A stretch of 41,965 nucleotides of DNA. It comes from Mesorhizobium sp. WSM3626. GTDB lineage: Bacteria; Pseudomonadota; Alphaproteobacteria; Rhizobiales; Rhizobiaceae. This document shows positions 1 through 8,309 of the stretch, piece by piece. Numbering within the stretch: position 1 is the first letter of the stretch; every line of letters starts with the position of its first letter. Below the pieces are notes generated by a model. It saw only the letters and a list, made by a program, of their open reading frames with translations. It had not been told where the DNA came from and ran no database searches. The DNA lies in assembly GCF_000513935.1 (NCBI RefSeq), contig NZ_KI911327.1, forward strand, positions 1 through 41,965, written 5' to 3'. Both the position numbers and the translations under genes were made by a program.

Positions 1-361
1 TGAACGCCCCCACCAGGCGCTCGGCATGGACTGCCCGGCAGAGCGTTACGCACCCTCAACGCGGCCCTATGCCGGCCTGCCCGATCTCGATTATCCGTTT
101 CACGACAAGGCCGTCACCGTCACCACCTGCGGCCGCATCTGCTATAACAGAAAGAAGATCAATCTCAGCCTCGTCTTCGCCGGCCAGACCGTCGGCATCA
201 AACAGGTCGAGGATCACATCTGGCTGGCCAGCTTCATGGACTACGATTTGGGATATTTCGACGATGAGACATGCAGGCTCGAACCACTCCAAAACCCGTT
301 CGGGCCAAAAGTGTTACCCATGTCTCCGGTATAAACCGTAACCTATGTGTCCAGAACGGAC
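1..361 (+). mobile_element. Right end of an IS481-family insertion sequence
   Basis: The window opens inside a transposase gene. Its stop codon is followed by about 27 bases holding two imperfect copies of a TTACCYATGTSTCC-like motif, at about 312-326 and 337-351. Such repeated sub-terminal motifs, one overlapping the transposase 3' end, are typical of the terminal repeats of this IS type. The outer boundary near 361 is an estimate, because the left end and the target duplication lie outside the window. The element stops about 11 bp from tRNA-Asn. Confidence 0.65.
2..334 (+). CDS. IS481-type transposase, C-terminal part
   Basis: The reading frame is already open at base 2 and starts with ERPHQALGMD, the conserved C-terminal end of the DDE integrase core in IS481/IS3-type transposases. 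It continues through a PYAGLPDLDYPFHD segment and ends in GPKVLPMSPV, which I recognise as the usual C-terminus of this subgroup. The protein catalyses cut-and-strand-transfer of its own element. About 110 residues are visible; the N-terminal helix-turn-helix and the first catalytic Asp residues lie off the left edge, so I cannot tell whether the gene is intact. An ATG at 26 is internal and is not a start. Confidence 0.8.
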   Translation, partial: ERPHQALGMDCPAERYAPSTRPYAGLPDLDYPFHDKAVTVTTCGRICYNRKKINLSLVFAGQTVGIKQVEDHIWLASFMDYDLGYFDDETCRLEPLQNPFGPKVLPMSPV

Positions 362-371
362 CTGGAAATAT

Positions 372-446
372 TGGCTCCCCGGGCCGGATTCGAACCAGCG
401 ACCAACCGGTTAACAGCCGGTTGCTCTACCACTGAGCTACCGGGGA
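372..446 (-). tRNA. tRNA-Asn (GTT)
   Basis: The reverse complement folds as a complete cloverleaf. It has a seven-base acceptor stem TCCCCGG/CCGGGGA, a D arm with AGCTCAGTGGTAGAGC, an anticodon loop with GTT flanked by CCGGCT and AACCGG, a T arm with GGTTCGAATCC, discriminator G and an encoded CCA at 372-374. Length is 75 nt including CCA. It reads AAC/AAU codons. The tRNA 3' end faces the IS remnant. Confidence 0.96.
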
Positions 447-668
447 ACGGAGGCTCTTTGAGCAAGTGGCGCAGCCTATAGCAAACCCGTTTCGGCTTTG
501 CAAAGCAGCATTTCGCATTTTGCCGAGACTTTTTCGCGCGGTGGTTTCTCGCAATCGGCTTTGCCCGCCCACATATTAGCCGTCTTGGCGACGAGCGCGG
601 AACCGAAAGGGCGGTCGCGGCTTTCGTAAGATGGCATTATCGAGCCCCCAGACAGGCAGTTTTTCGCA

Positions 669-929
669 ATGACGGCAGCGGACGAAAACCGGATACCCGC
701 ACGAAAGATCTCGGTTTTCGGGCGCGAATTCACCATGCCGCAGTCGCGCGGTCTCAGAATCACCATCGGCGTGCTTTTGACGATTGGCGGCCTTCTCGGG
801 TTCCTGCCGATCCTTGGCTTCTGGATGGTGCCGCTCGGACTGCTGGTACTCTCCTACGAAATCGCCATGGTCCGTCGCCACCGGCGCCGCTTGGTCGTCT
901 GGTGGGAGCGGCGACGCCGGCCGGACTGA
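669..929 (+). CDS. Small conserved-looking membrane protein of unknown function
   Basis: An 86-residue protein. A polar N-terminus of about 30 residues is followed by two closely spaced hydrophobic segments (about residues 31-45 and 49-67, with GGLLGFLPILGFW between them) and a strongly basic C-terminus ending in VVWWERRRRPD. This suggests a small inner-membrane hairpin with both ends in the cytoplasm. The Gly/Pro-rich hairpin recalls small PGPGW-type membrane proteins of alphaproteobacteria, but I cannot assign a family with confidence. There is no strong Shine-Dalgarno before the ATG. It stands alone between the tRNA-Asn and a minus-strand gene. Confidence 0.6.
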   Translation: MTAADENRIPARKISVFGREFTMPQSRGLRITIGVLLTIGGLLGFLPILGFWMVPLGLLVLSYEIAMVRRHRRRLVVWWERRRRPD

Positions 930-977
930 GCGGCCCTTGCCGGCGCATCTCGCACGGCGGTGGCCTTCGAAAGAGAA

Positions 978-1229
978 TCAATCCTGGCGCCGTCTCTCCG
1001 TGCCGCCGACGGATTCCTCCGAATCGGGTTGTGTGCCTGCCTTCAAATCCTCGCTGATCTCCTTCAGGACCGCGGAAGCCGAGGCCAGACGCGCGCGATC
1101 ACGCGGCGACAGCCTGCCGGTGCCTTCAATTCTCAGGCAGTCGATGGCATAGCGCACCAATTCCTCGCATCCCAGCAGCGACACGCTTTCCGTTTCGTGC
1201 GTCTCGTCCCTTGGCTTTGCCGTGGGCAT
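978..1229 (-). CDS. Small hypothetical protein, 83 aa
   Basis: The frame is open from 1286, but I place the start at the ATG at 1229 because AGGGAGGA lies 7 nt upstream of it, a near-ideal ribosome binding site. The product is soluble and charged. An acidic N-terminus is followed by a probable helical core GCEELVRYAIDCLRIEG, then an RLSPRDRARLASASAVLKEI helix and a polar tail. There are two Cys but no recognisable domain. Function is unknown. The strong ribosome binding site and ordered helical composition are the evidence that this is a real gene and not a shadow of the plus strand. Confidence 0.5.
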   Translation of the reverse strand: MPTAKPRDETHETESVSLLGCEELVRYAIDCLRIEGTGRLSPRDRARLASASAVLKEISEDLKAGTQPDSEESVGGTERRRQD

Positions 1230-1442
1230 GGCGCAGTCCTCCCTGTCTCTCAACGCAAGCCGGTGCGCGGCGTTTCGTTCGATCATCCGCCATGCTTAAC
1301 GGATTGCTAATAGGGCGGTTGTGACGGCGATCCGACGGGGGGCGGAGCCGGCGCAGAGGAAAGCGTTCTGAATACGTCGTGGCCGCTTGACGGCATTTTC
1401 GCCGCAACCTATTGGAACCGGGTGGAACGCCGGGAGCAAAGA

Positions 1443-1516
1443 GGCCTCGTGGCGGAGTGGTTACGCAGAGGACTGCAAATCCTTGCACCCCGGTTCGATT
1501 CCGGGCGAGGCCTCCA
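1443..1516 (+). tRNA. tRNA-Cys (GCA)
   Basis: A complete cloverleaf with acceptor stem GGCCTCG/CGAGGCC, discriminator T, encoded CCA at 1514-1516, anticodon GCA within AGGACT-GCA-AATCCT, and T arm CGGTTCGATTCCG. Length is 74 nt. It decodes UGC/UGU. It lies about 90 bp upstream of the Pcm-family gene on the same strand. Confidence 0.96.
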
Positions 1517-1608
1517 ATCTCAAGGCCAGGCTCCCGCGCGTCAGCGCCGGAGCCTGAGCGTCCTGTCCAATGGACCGCGATTGTGTCGCGGAAAGCGAGG
1601 CTTGGAAC

Positions 1609-2277
1609 ATGAGCGCTGATTTTTCCGAACTTCGCATAAAGATGGTCGATGGTCAGGTTCGCACCACCGACGTGACCAGCGCGCCGTTGCTCGACGCGAT
1701 GCTTTCCGTGCCGCGCGAGGTTTTCGTTGGCGATCGCCAGCGGGATCTGGCCTATATCGACGAGGACATCCGCATCACCGGCAGCGCCGATGGCCCGCGC
1801 TACCTGATGGAAGCTTCGCCGCTGGCCAAGCTGATGCAACTGGCCGAGATCAGCGTGGCCGATTCGGCGCTCGATGTCGGCTGCGGCACCGGCTACGCCT
1901 CGGCGATCCTGTCGCGGCTGGCGAGATTCGTCGTGGCGCTCGAAAGCGATTCGGCCTTGGCGCAAACCGCCGCGTCGACCCTGTCCGGCCTGGGCTGCGG
2001 CAATGTGACCGTGGTTCAGGGCGCACTGGCGCAAGGCCATGCGGCAAAGGCACCTTACGATGTCATCTTCATCGGCGGCAGTGTCGGCAAAGTGCCGGCG
2101 TCGCTGCTCGACCAGCTCGCCGAGGGCGGACGCCTGGTCGCGGTCGAAGGACAGGGCAATTCCGGCGTGGCGCGGCTTTTTGTCAATGCGGGAGGGGTTG
2201 TAACCGGGAGAAGGGCATTTAATGCGGCAATTAAGCCACTACCCGGCTTCGAACGTGGGCATGCTTTCGAATTCTGA
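1609..2277 (+). CDS. Protein-L-isoaspartate O-methyltransferase family protein (tolC-linked paralogue)
   Basis: This is a SAM-dependent methyltransferase of the PCMT family, 222 residues from the ATG at 1609. The glycine-rich SAM-binding motif I is ALDVGCGTGYAS (about residues 86-97), followed by the acidic ribose-binding residue in VVALESD and a DVIFIGGS post-motif. Classical Pcm enzymes repair isoaspartyl residues in aged proteins. The N-terminal QVRTTDVTSAPLLDAM differs from the second Pcm in this window (28399-29058), so this is a distinct subfamily. An ATG at 1570 in the same frame lies in weaker context; the 1609 start has GCGAGG just upstream and matches the compact N-terminus expected. 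It lies directly upstream of tolC. Substrate is not proven from sequence. Confidence 0.8.
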   Translation: MSADFSELRIKMVDGQVRTTDVTSAPLLDAMLSVPREVFVGDRQRDLAYIDEDIRITGSADGPRYLMEASPLAKLMQLAEISVADSALDVGCGTGYASAILSRLARFVVALESDSALAQTAASTLSGLGCGNVTVVQGALAQGHAAKAPYDVIFIGGSVGKVPASLLDQLAEGGRLVAVEGQGNSGVARLFVNAGGVVTGRRAFNAAIKPLPGFERGHAFEF

Positions 2278-2459
2278 ATGATTTGGCCTTGCAGCAAAGG
2301 CTTTGTCATGGTCGCTTGCATTTGAACGATCGTTGCTGATCCCAGACTGGGGGCACTTTGGGCCGAGCGACAGGGAACATGAAACACGCCACGCCGGCTG
2401 CTCCAGAAGGAGAAGCCGGCGCGGCGCGGTTCCCATGGAAAACGAATGAGGGATATACC

Positions 2460-3845
2460 GTGCCGTCAGTACGCAAATCACTTTTCACCGCCGTCCTTGT
2501 TTCGGCGACCGCGCTATCCCCACTGGCTGCATCGGCTGAAACCATCACCGGTGCCCTTGCAAAAGCCTATCAGTACAATTCCACACTGAATGCGTCGCGT
2601 GCCGGCGTGCGTGTGACCGACGAGAGCGTGGCCATTGCCAAATCGGGCTGGCGTCCGACAGTTACCGGATCGGCCAACATCGACTACACGAACACGCGCC
2701 GGGCAAATGACGGCGGCAATTCGAAGCTGACAAGCGGCAGCTACGGCATCCAGATCAACCAGTCGCTGTTCGACGGTTTCCAGACGAGAAACAACGTGGC
2801 GGCGGCTGAATCCCAGGTCAAGGCGTCGGTCGAAAGCCTGCGCAACACCGAGGAGAACACGCTGTTCAGCGCGGCCACCGCGTATATGGACGTGATTCGC
2901 GACCGGCAGATCGCGGTGTTGACCGAGCAGAACCTGCAGTTCCTGACAGAGCAGGCGCGCGCCGCGCGCTCGCGCTTCGACGTCGGCGAAGGTACGCGCA
3001 CCGATGTCGCGCAGGCCGATGCCCAGCGCGCCTCGGCGGTGGCCTCGCTCAGTGCTGCGCGTGCGCAGGCATTGGCCAGTGCCGCGACCTATCACCAGGT
3101 TGTCGGCGACGAGCCGGGCAAGCTCAAGCCAGCCGCGCCATTGGGACGGTTGCTGCCGTCGAGCCTCGACGCCGCGATCGCGATCGGCTCGGCCGAACAT
3201 CCGGCCATCCTTGCCACCCAGCATCTGGTCGACGCTGCGGCGTTCTCGGTGAAATCGTCCGAGGGCGCGCTGTTGCCGCAGCTGTCGGCCTCGGCCGGTA
3301 TTTCGGAAAACTACCGCAAAGCCATCCCCGACGTGACGGGTTCCAACGGCAATTCGACCTCGGCCAATATCGGCGCAACGCTGACCATCCCGATCTATTC
3401 AGGGGGCCGGACCTCGGCGATCGTGCGGCAGAACAAGGAGTCGCTCGGGCAAGCGCGCATCCAGGTCGACGTCAGCCGTGACCAGGTGCGCCAGGCCGTC
3501 GCCACGGCATGGTCGCAATACACCGCCGCGCAGCAAAGCGTATCCGCCAACAGGCAGGTGATCGAAGCCGCACAACTGGCACTGAACGGCGTCATCGAAG
3601 AACGCAATGTCGGCCAGCGCACGACGCTCGACGTGCTCAATGCCCAGGCTACCCTCATCACCGCCAAGATCAACCAGGCCAATTCCGAACACGACGTGGT
3701 CGTGGCGAGCTATGCCATCCTCTCCGCGATCGGCCACCTGTCGGTCGACCGGCTTGCGCTGCAGGTGACGAAGTACAGGCCCGAAGAGCACTACAACGCC
3801 GTCAAGGACAAGTGGATCGGCCTGCGCACGCCGGACGGCCGCTAG
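2460..3845 (+). CDS. tolC: TolC-family outer membrane efflux channel
   Basis: TolC trimerises into an outer-membrane channel with a periplasmic helical tunnel that completes type I secretion and RND efflux machines. The GTG start at 2460 is preferred over the upstream ATG at 2358: GAGGGA lies 7 nt before it, and it places a clean signal peptide (KSLFTAVLVSATALSPLAASA, cleavage before ETITGAL) at the N-terminus. The 461-residue length is normal for the family. Two internally similar halves carry the long helices, for example EQARAARSRFDVGEGTRTDV and the later VGQRTTLDVLNAQATLI, which is the repeated outer membrane efflux protein signature. It follows the Pcm-family gene by 182 bp and precedes popZ. 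Confidence 0.92.
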   Translation: MPSVRKSLFTAVLVSATALSPLAASAETITGALAKAYQYNSTLNASRAGVRVTDESVAIAKSGWRPTVTGSANIDYTNTRRANDGGNSKLTSGSYGIQINQSLFDGFQTRNNVAAAESQVKASVESLRNTEENTLFSAATAYMDVIRDRQIAVLTEQNLQFLTEQARAARSRFDVGEGTRTDVAQADAQRASAVASLSAARAQALASAATYHQVVGDEPGKLKPAAPLGRLLPSSLDAAIAIGSAEHPAILATQHLVDAAAFSVKSSEGALLPQLSASAGISENYRKAIPDVTGSNGNSTSANIGATLTIPIYSGGRTSAIVRQNKESLGQARIQVDVSRDQVRQAVATAWSQYTAAQQSVSANRQVIEAAQLALNGVIEERNVGQRTTLDVLNAQATLITAKINQANSEHDVVVASYAILSAIGHLSVDRLALQVTKYRPEEHYNAVKDKWIGLRTPDGR

Positions 3846-4099
3846 GCCTTTCGTTCGCACGGCGTTTCCGGGCTGAGCGGTTCGATCGGAAACGCCTGAC
3901 TGTCGTTGTCCTTCGGTGGGTTGCTGCGGGGACCGTCACATGGCTTTGGCGGAATCGCTCTAATCTGTTGAAATCCCACATGTCCCCAGATTGGGGATTC
4001 TCGTACGGCGATCCGTCGGTTACGCTGTCGTCATGATTCGAATCCGGCTGTTGCCGGAGCGGAAACCTGTAACGGGTCACAAGGGCGGCGGATGTGACG

Positions 4100-4930
4100 A
4101 TGGCAACGGCAAGCAGCGCACAGCGCGAACCCTCCATGGAAGAGATACTGGCTTCCATCAGGAGGATCATCGAAGACAGCGACAACGGTCGTAAGCAGCC
4201 CGGCGAGGCCGATGAGTTGCAGCAGGATTTGGAGCCCGCGCCGAGTGCTGTTGCGGCCGCCGACATAGACGCGTTCCGCGCCGAACTGCGTGCCGTTCCC
4301 GAGGTCAGGAAACCGGTCGCTATGGCGGAAGCCCAGGCGCCAGCCGTACAACCGGCGATCACACGCACGGAAGCGCCGCCACGTGCCGATCCGGCTGTTG
4401 GCAGGACGCCGACGACCCTGGCCGAGGTCGGCGCCCGGGTTGCCGCCGAGCCGGTGCCCAGCCGCGACGCGCCAGCGGCTCCCGCGGAGCTTGCGGCGAG
4501 TGAAGCCATTATCGCCGATTGGCGTCGCGAGATCGCGGCGGTTGGCGAGCAAGCCAAGGCGATGCCGGACCGGAGCATCCGCAAGTCAGCGGCACGGCCG
4601 GAGGTGGCGGCGAGCGAAACGGCGGTGGACCCCGCGACCGAGCGGTCTTCGTCGAGCGATGCTCCGGGCGCGGCCCAGGCGCGCGCGGCGGCAAACGAAG
4701 CGCATGCGGTGCGTCCCGCGATTCTTTCCGAACATACCGGCCGGCAGGTTGCTGCCGCCTTCGGCGAACTGTCCGACGCCTTTGCCAGCCGCGGCAAGAA
4801 GACATTCGACGAGATGGCCGAAGAAATGCTGCGGCCGATGCTGCAGGATTGGCTGGACAACAATCTGCCGACGCTGGTCGAAAGGCTGGTGCGCGAAGAG
4901 ATCGAGCGCGTGGCACGCGGGGCACAGTAG
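4100..4930 (+). CDS. popZ: Pole-organizing protein PopZ (DUF2497 family)
   Basis: PopZ self-assembles at the cell poles and anchors centromere-binding protein and cell-cycle regulators in alphaproteobacteria. The 276-residue product has the two conserved ends of the family. The N-terminal client-binding helix is EPSMEEILASIRRIIEDSD (about residues 11-29), and the C-terminal oligomerisation region runs from EEMLRPMLQDWLDNNLPTL to VREEIERVARG. Between them lies a long, low-complexity Pro/Ala/Glu-rich linker. A GTG at 4094 in the same frame is an alternative start. It lies between tolC and valS, the same neighbourhood as in Caulobacter, and is followed by a strong terminator. Confidence 0.9.
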   Translation: MATASSAQREPSMEEILASIRRIIEDSDNGRKQPGEADELQQDLEPAPSAVAAADIDAFRAELRAVPEVRKPVAMAEAQAPAVQPAITRTEAPPRADPAVGRTPTTLAEVGARVAAEPVPSRDAPAAPAELAASEAIIADWRREIAAVGEQAKAMPDRSIRKSAARPEVAASETAVDPATERSSSSDAPGAAQARAAANEAHAVRPAILSEHTGRQVAAAFGELSDAFASRGKKTFDEMAEEMLRPMLQDWLDNNLPTLVERLVREEIERVARGAQ

Positions 4931-4951
4931 CGTCCAGACTTGCATTCCAGA

Positions 4952-4985
4952 AGAAACGCCGCCGTCGAGGCGGCGTTTCTCGTTG
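4952..4985 (+). terminator. Rho-independent terminator of popZ
   Basis: A perfect 12-bp stem (AGAAACGCCGCC, 4952-4963, with its complement at 4969-4980) closes a five-base loop. It begins 21 bp after the popZ stop. The 3' arm ends in TTTCT and is followed by CGTTG, so the U tract is short but the stem is very stable. It also lies just downstream of the minus-strand VOC fragment and could serve both directions. Confidence 0.8.
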
Positions 4986-4993
4986 TAGCGAGG

Positions 4994-5167
4994 TCAACCG
5001 CTGGTCGCCGAACTGGCGAAGGCGATCAAATTGCCGTCGGGGTCGCCGACAATGAAGGTGCGGGAGCCCCAGGGCTCGGTTCGCAACGATGCCTTACGGC
5101 CGTCCGTTGAAATGAACAGGGCCGCGCCTATCTGCTTGTGATGATCCCGGGCGGCCCTCGCGGTTGA
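4994..5167 (-). pseudogene. Truncated VOC/glyoxalase-family gene fragment
   Basis: The minus-strand frame encodes about 57 residues that read as the C-terminal half of a vicinal-oxygen-chelate protein. It has an AARDHHKQIGAALF helix-strand segment, RKASLRTEPWGSRTFIVG, and the family-typical ending DPDGNLIAFAS, closed by a TGA at 4994. There is no ATG in this segment; upstream the frame continues only as antisense of valS. The N-terminal half of the domain is therefore missing. I interpret it as a gene remnant squeezed between the popZ terminator and the valS promoter. The protein homology is from memory of the family. Confidence 0.65.
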
Positions 5168-5230
5168 CTTGACCAAGACCTTCCGATTTACACCGAACCA
5201 GCAAAATCCCGACAGCGCGGACCGTTCCCC

Positions 5231-8014
5231 ATGCTTGAAAAGACCTACGACGCCAAGACCGTCGAGCCGAAGATCGCCAGGGTGTGGGAGGAAGCCGATG
5301 CGTTTCGGGCCGGCGCTGGGGCGGAGGAGGGGGCCGAGGCCTTCACCATCGTCATTCCGCCGCCCAATGTCACTGGCTCGCTGCATATGGGCCATGCGCT
5401 CAACAACACGCTGCAGGACATCCTGGTGCGCTTCGAGCGCATGCGTGGCAAGAACGTCCTGTGGCAGCCCGGCATGGACCATGCCGGCATCGCCACGCAG
5501 ATGATGGTCGAGCGCCGGCTGATGGAAAAGCAGATCCATCGCCGCGATCTCACCCGCGAAGAATTCATCGAGAAGGTGTGGGAATGGAAGGCCGAATCGG
5601 GTGGGTTGATCTTCAACCAGCTGAAACGTCTCGGTGCCTCCGCCGACTGGTCGCGCGAACGCTTCACCATGGACGAGGGCCTGTCCAAGGCCGTGCTCGA
5701 AGTGTTCGTCACGCTCTATAAGGAAGGGCTGATCTACAAGGACAAGCGCCTTGTGAACTGGGACCCGAAACTGTTGACCGCAATCTCCGATCTCGAGGTC
5801 GAGCAGCAGGAGGTCAACGGCAATCTCTGGCATTTCCGCTATCCGATCGAAGGCGCGGCCTTCGATCCGGAAAACCCGAAAACCTTCATCATCGTGGCGA
5901 CGACTCGTCCCGAGACGATGCTGGGCGACACGGCTGTCGCGGTGAATCCCGACGACGAGCGGTTCCAGCATCTCATCGGCAAGAACGTCGTCCTGCCGAT
6001 CGTCGGGCGCAAGATCCCTGTCGTGGCCGACGAGTATTCCGATCCGGAAAAGGGGTCCGGAGCGGTCAAGATCACGCCGGCGCATGATTTCAACGACTTC
6101 GAGGTCGGCAAGCGCCACAAGTTGCCGGCGATCAACATCCTCACCGTCGAAGCCGCCATCAAGCTCAGGGATAATGAGGACTTCCTCGCCGGCCTCGAGG
6201 TGACGCCGGAGCGTCAGGCGGTATGGGACGAACTCGACGGCCTCGACCGTTTCGTCGCGCGCAAGAAGATCGTCGAACTGATGGAGGCCGGCGGCTTCCT
6301 CGACAAGGTCGAGCCGCATCGCCACGCGGTGCCGCATGGCGACCGCGGCGGCGTGCCGATCGAACCGTTCCTCACCGAACAGTGGTATGCCGATGCGGCC
6401 GAGCTCGCCAAGCCGGCGATTGCCTCGGTGCGCGAAGGTCGTACCAACTTCGTCCCGAAAAATTGGGAAAAAACCTATTTCGACTGGATGGAGAACATCC
6501 AGCCCTGGTGCATTTCACGCCAGTTGTGGTGGGGACATCAGATTCCGGCCTGGTATGGGCCGGACGGGCGCGTCTTCGTCGAGAAGACCGAGGAAGAGGC
6601 GCTGAGTGCGGCGATCGAATATTATTTGGCTCTGGAAGGGCCATGGAAGGCCTGGGTCGAGGACAAGCTCGAGAACTTCAAGCCGGGCGAGATACTGATC
6701 CGCGACGAGGATGTGCTCGACACCTGGTTTTCGTCGGCGTTGTGGCCGTTCTCGACGCTTGGCTGGCCGGACCAGACACCGGAACTGAAAACCTATTACC
6801 AGACCGACGTGCTGGTCACCGGCTTCGACATCATCTTCTTCTGGGTTGCCCGCATGATGATGATGGGCCTGCACTTCATGGACGAGGAACCGTTCCACAC
6901 CGTCTATGTCCATGCGCTGGTGCGCGACAAGAACGGCGCCAAGATGTCGAAGTCGAAAGGCAACGTCATCGACCCGCTCGATCTCATCAACGAATATGGC
7001 GCCGACGCATTGCGCTTCACCCTGACCGTGATGGCGGCGCAGGGGCGCGACGTGAAGCTCGACCCGGCGCGTATCGCCGGCTATCGCAATTTCGGCACCA
7101 AGCTGTGGAACGCGACGCGCTTTGCCGAGATGAACGAAGTTGCGCGCAATGACGATTTCTGGCTGAACGACGCCAAGCTGGCGGTCAACCGCTGGATCCT
7201 GACCGAGTTGACGCGCGCCGCGCGCGAGATCACCGACGGCATCACCTCGTACCGCTTCAACGAGGCGGCTGGAGCGGCCTACCGCTTCGTCTGGAACCTG
7301 TTCTGCGACTGGTATCTGGAACTGCTGAAGCCGGTGTTCATGGGCACGGACGAGGCGGCCAAGGCTGAAAGCCGCGCCTGCGTCGCCTTCGTGCTCGACG
7401 AGATCTACAAGCTGCTTCATCCGATGATGCCGTTCATGACCGAAGAGTTGTGGGCGCAGACGGCGGGCGAAGGCAGGGAACGGGCCTCGCTGCTGTGCCA
7501 TGCCGCATGGCCGTCACCGGATTTCGAGGACGCGGAAGCAGCCGCCGACATCAACTGGCTGGTCGATCTCGTCTCCGGCATCCGCTCGGTGCGCTCTGAG
7601 ATGAACGTGCCGCCGGCGGCCATTGCGCCGCTCGTGGTGGTCGGCGCCAACGACGTGACGCGCGAACGACTGGTTCGCGAGGAGTCCGCGATCAAGCGGC
7701 TGGCGCGCGTCGGCGACATCTCGCTCGCCGATGCGGCACCCAAGGGGTCGGCGCAGATCGTGCTCAACGAGGCGACGATCTGCCTGCCGCTTGGCAGCCT
7801 GATCGACCTCACGGCGGAGGCCGTGCGGCTGCAAAAGGAACTGGTCAAGGTGACCGAGGAAATCGCGCGCCTGCACAAGAAGCTGTCGAATGAGAAATTC
7901 GTCGCCAGCGCGCCGGCCGAGATCGTCGAAGGCGAACGGGAAAAGCTCGCAGAATATCGCGACGCGCAGGACAAGCTTTCGGTGGCGCTGACCAGGGTTC
8001 GTGACGCCGGCTGA
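5231..8014 (+). CDS. valS: Valine--tRNA ligase
   Basis: Class Ia synthetase that charges tRNA-Val and edits misactivated threonine. The 927 residues are a full-length bacterial ValRS. The HIGH-type motif is HMGH at residues 52-55 after PPPNVTGSL. The editing (CP1) domain contains TTRPETMLGDTAVAVNP. The catalytic KMSKS loop is at residues 571-575 within NGAKMSKSKGNVIDP. The C-terminal end is a charged coiled-coil arm (from about LTAEAVRLQKELVKVTEEI) that contacts tRNA. It stands alone, 64 bp downstream of the VOC fragment, and its promoter must lie in that short stretch. Confidence 0.97.
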   Translation: MLEKTYDAKTVEPKIARVWEEADAFRAGAGAEEGAEAFTIVIPPPNVTGSLHMGHALNNTLQDILVRFERMRGKNVLWQPGMDHAGIATQMMVERRLMEKQIHRRDLTREEFIEKVWEWKAESGGLIFNQLKRLGASADWSRERFTMDEGLSKAVLEVFVTLYKEGLIYKDKRLVNWDPKLLTAISDLEVEQQEVNGNLWHFRYPIEGAAFDPENPKTFIIVATTRPETMLGDTAVAVNPDDERFQHLIGKNVVLPIVGRKIPVVADEYSDPEKGSGAVKITPAHDFNDFEVGKRHKLPAINILTVEAAIKLRDNEDFLAGLEVTPERQAVWDELDGLDRFVARKKIVELMEAGGFLDKVEPHRHAVPHGDRGGVPIEPFLTEQWYADAAELAKPAIASVREGRTNFVPKNWEKTYFDWMENIQPWCISRQLWWGHQIPAWYGPDGRVFVEKTEEEALSAAIEYYLALEGPWKAWVEDKLENFKPGEILIRDEDVLDTWFSSALWPFSTLGWPDQTPELKTYYQTDVLVTGFDIIFFWVARMMMMGLHFMDEEPFHTVYVHALVRDKNGAKMSKSKGNVIDPLDLINEYGADALRFTLTVMAAQGRDVKLDPARIAGYRNFGTKLWNATRFAEMNEVARNDDFWLNDAKLAVNRWILTELTRAAREITDGITSYRFNEAAGAAYRFVWNLFCDWYLELLKPVFMGTDEAAKAESRACVAFVLDEIYKLLHPMMPFMTEELWAQTAGEGRERASLLCHAAWPSPDFEDAEAAADINWLVDLVSGIRSVRSEMNVPPAAIAPLVVVGANDVTRERLVREESAIKRLARVGDISLADAAPKGSAQIVLNEATICLPLGSLIDLTAEAVRLQKELVKVTEEIARLHKKLSNEKFVASAPAEIVEGEREKLAEYRDAQDKLSVALTRVRDAG

Positions 8015-8116
8015 AGGGCAGATTCGGGAGATTTTAGCGCCCTCTAAAATGGGCGGTCTCGTGCCTCGAAAAACCGGCATTCCGTTGCGTTAATGTTGAC
8101 GTAAACGGAAGTTTTT

Positions 8117-8148
8117 GCCCCATTGTTGCCATAATGTAACAATGGGGC
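8117..8148. repeat. 11-bp perfect inverted repeat, hairpin-forming
   Basis: GCCCCATTGTT at 8117-8127 pairs perfectly with AACAATGGGGC at 8138-8148 around a ten-base loop. It lies about 100 bp after the valS stop and about 230 bp before the next start. The closest T-rich run (TTTTTT) begins about 20 bp downstream, so it is not a textbook terminator. It could be an operator or an RNA stem. Confidence 0.6.
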
Positions 8149-8269
8149 CGCAGACCGCCTAAATCGGCCTTTTTTGAGCCTTTTCGGTCGCTTTTTCCTT
8201 TTTTTGGAGCGGTGAACCTCACCAAAGACCGTTTTTTGGGGTCGCGGCGTCCGCCTGCATTATGCCCGA

Positions 8270-8309
8270 AATACGTTGGGCGAACATGTACATGTACGCC
8301 CAACGTATT
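8270..8309. promoter_or_regulatory. 40-bp near-perfect palindrome upstream of the FadL-like gene
   Basis: Outer arms AATACGTTGGGCG (8270-8282) and CGCCCAACGTATT (8297-8309) are exact reverse complements. Between them lies ACATGTACATGT (8284-8295), itself a perfect palindrome. Only the single symmetric pair 8283/8296 (A opposite A) breaks the symmetry. It ends 65 bp before the ATG at 8375. Such size and symmetry suggest a binding site for a dimeric or tetrameric regulator, or a cruciform/RNA hairpin in the leader. The regulator is unknown. Confidence 0.65.

Noticed and set aside
3983..3997. TCCCC/GGGGA hairpin between tolC and popZ
   Set aside because: It has only a 5-bp stem and no T tract, so it is not supported as a terminator or operator.
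5168..6337. Minus-strand open frame continuing upstream from the VOC fragment through valS
   Set aside because: Beyond 5167 the frame is only antisense of valS and its leader; just the last 57 codons resemble a protein family.
8034..8303. 89-aa minus-strand frame in the valS/FadL-like intergenic region
   Set aside because: It crosses two inverted repeats and has no ribosome binding site or recognisable sequence; Lys/Arg richness follows from T-rich DNA on the other strand.
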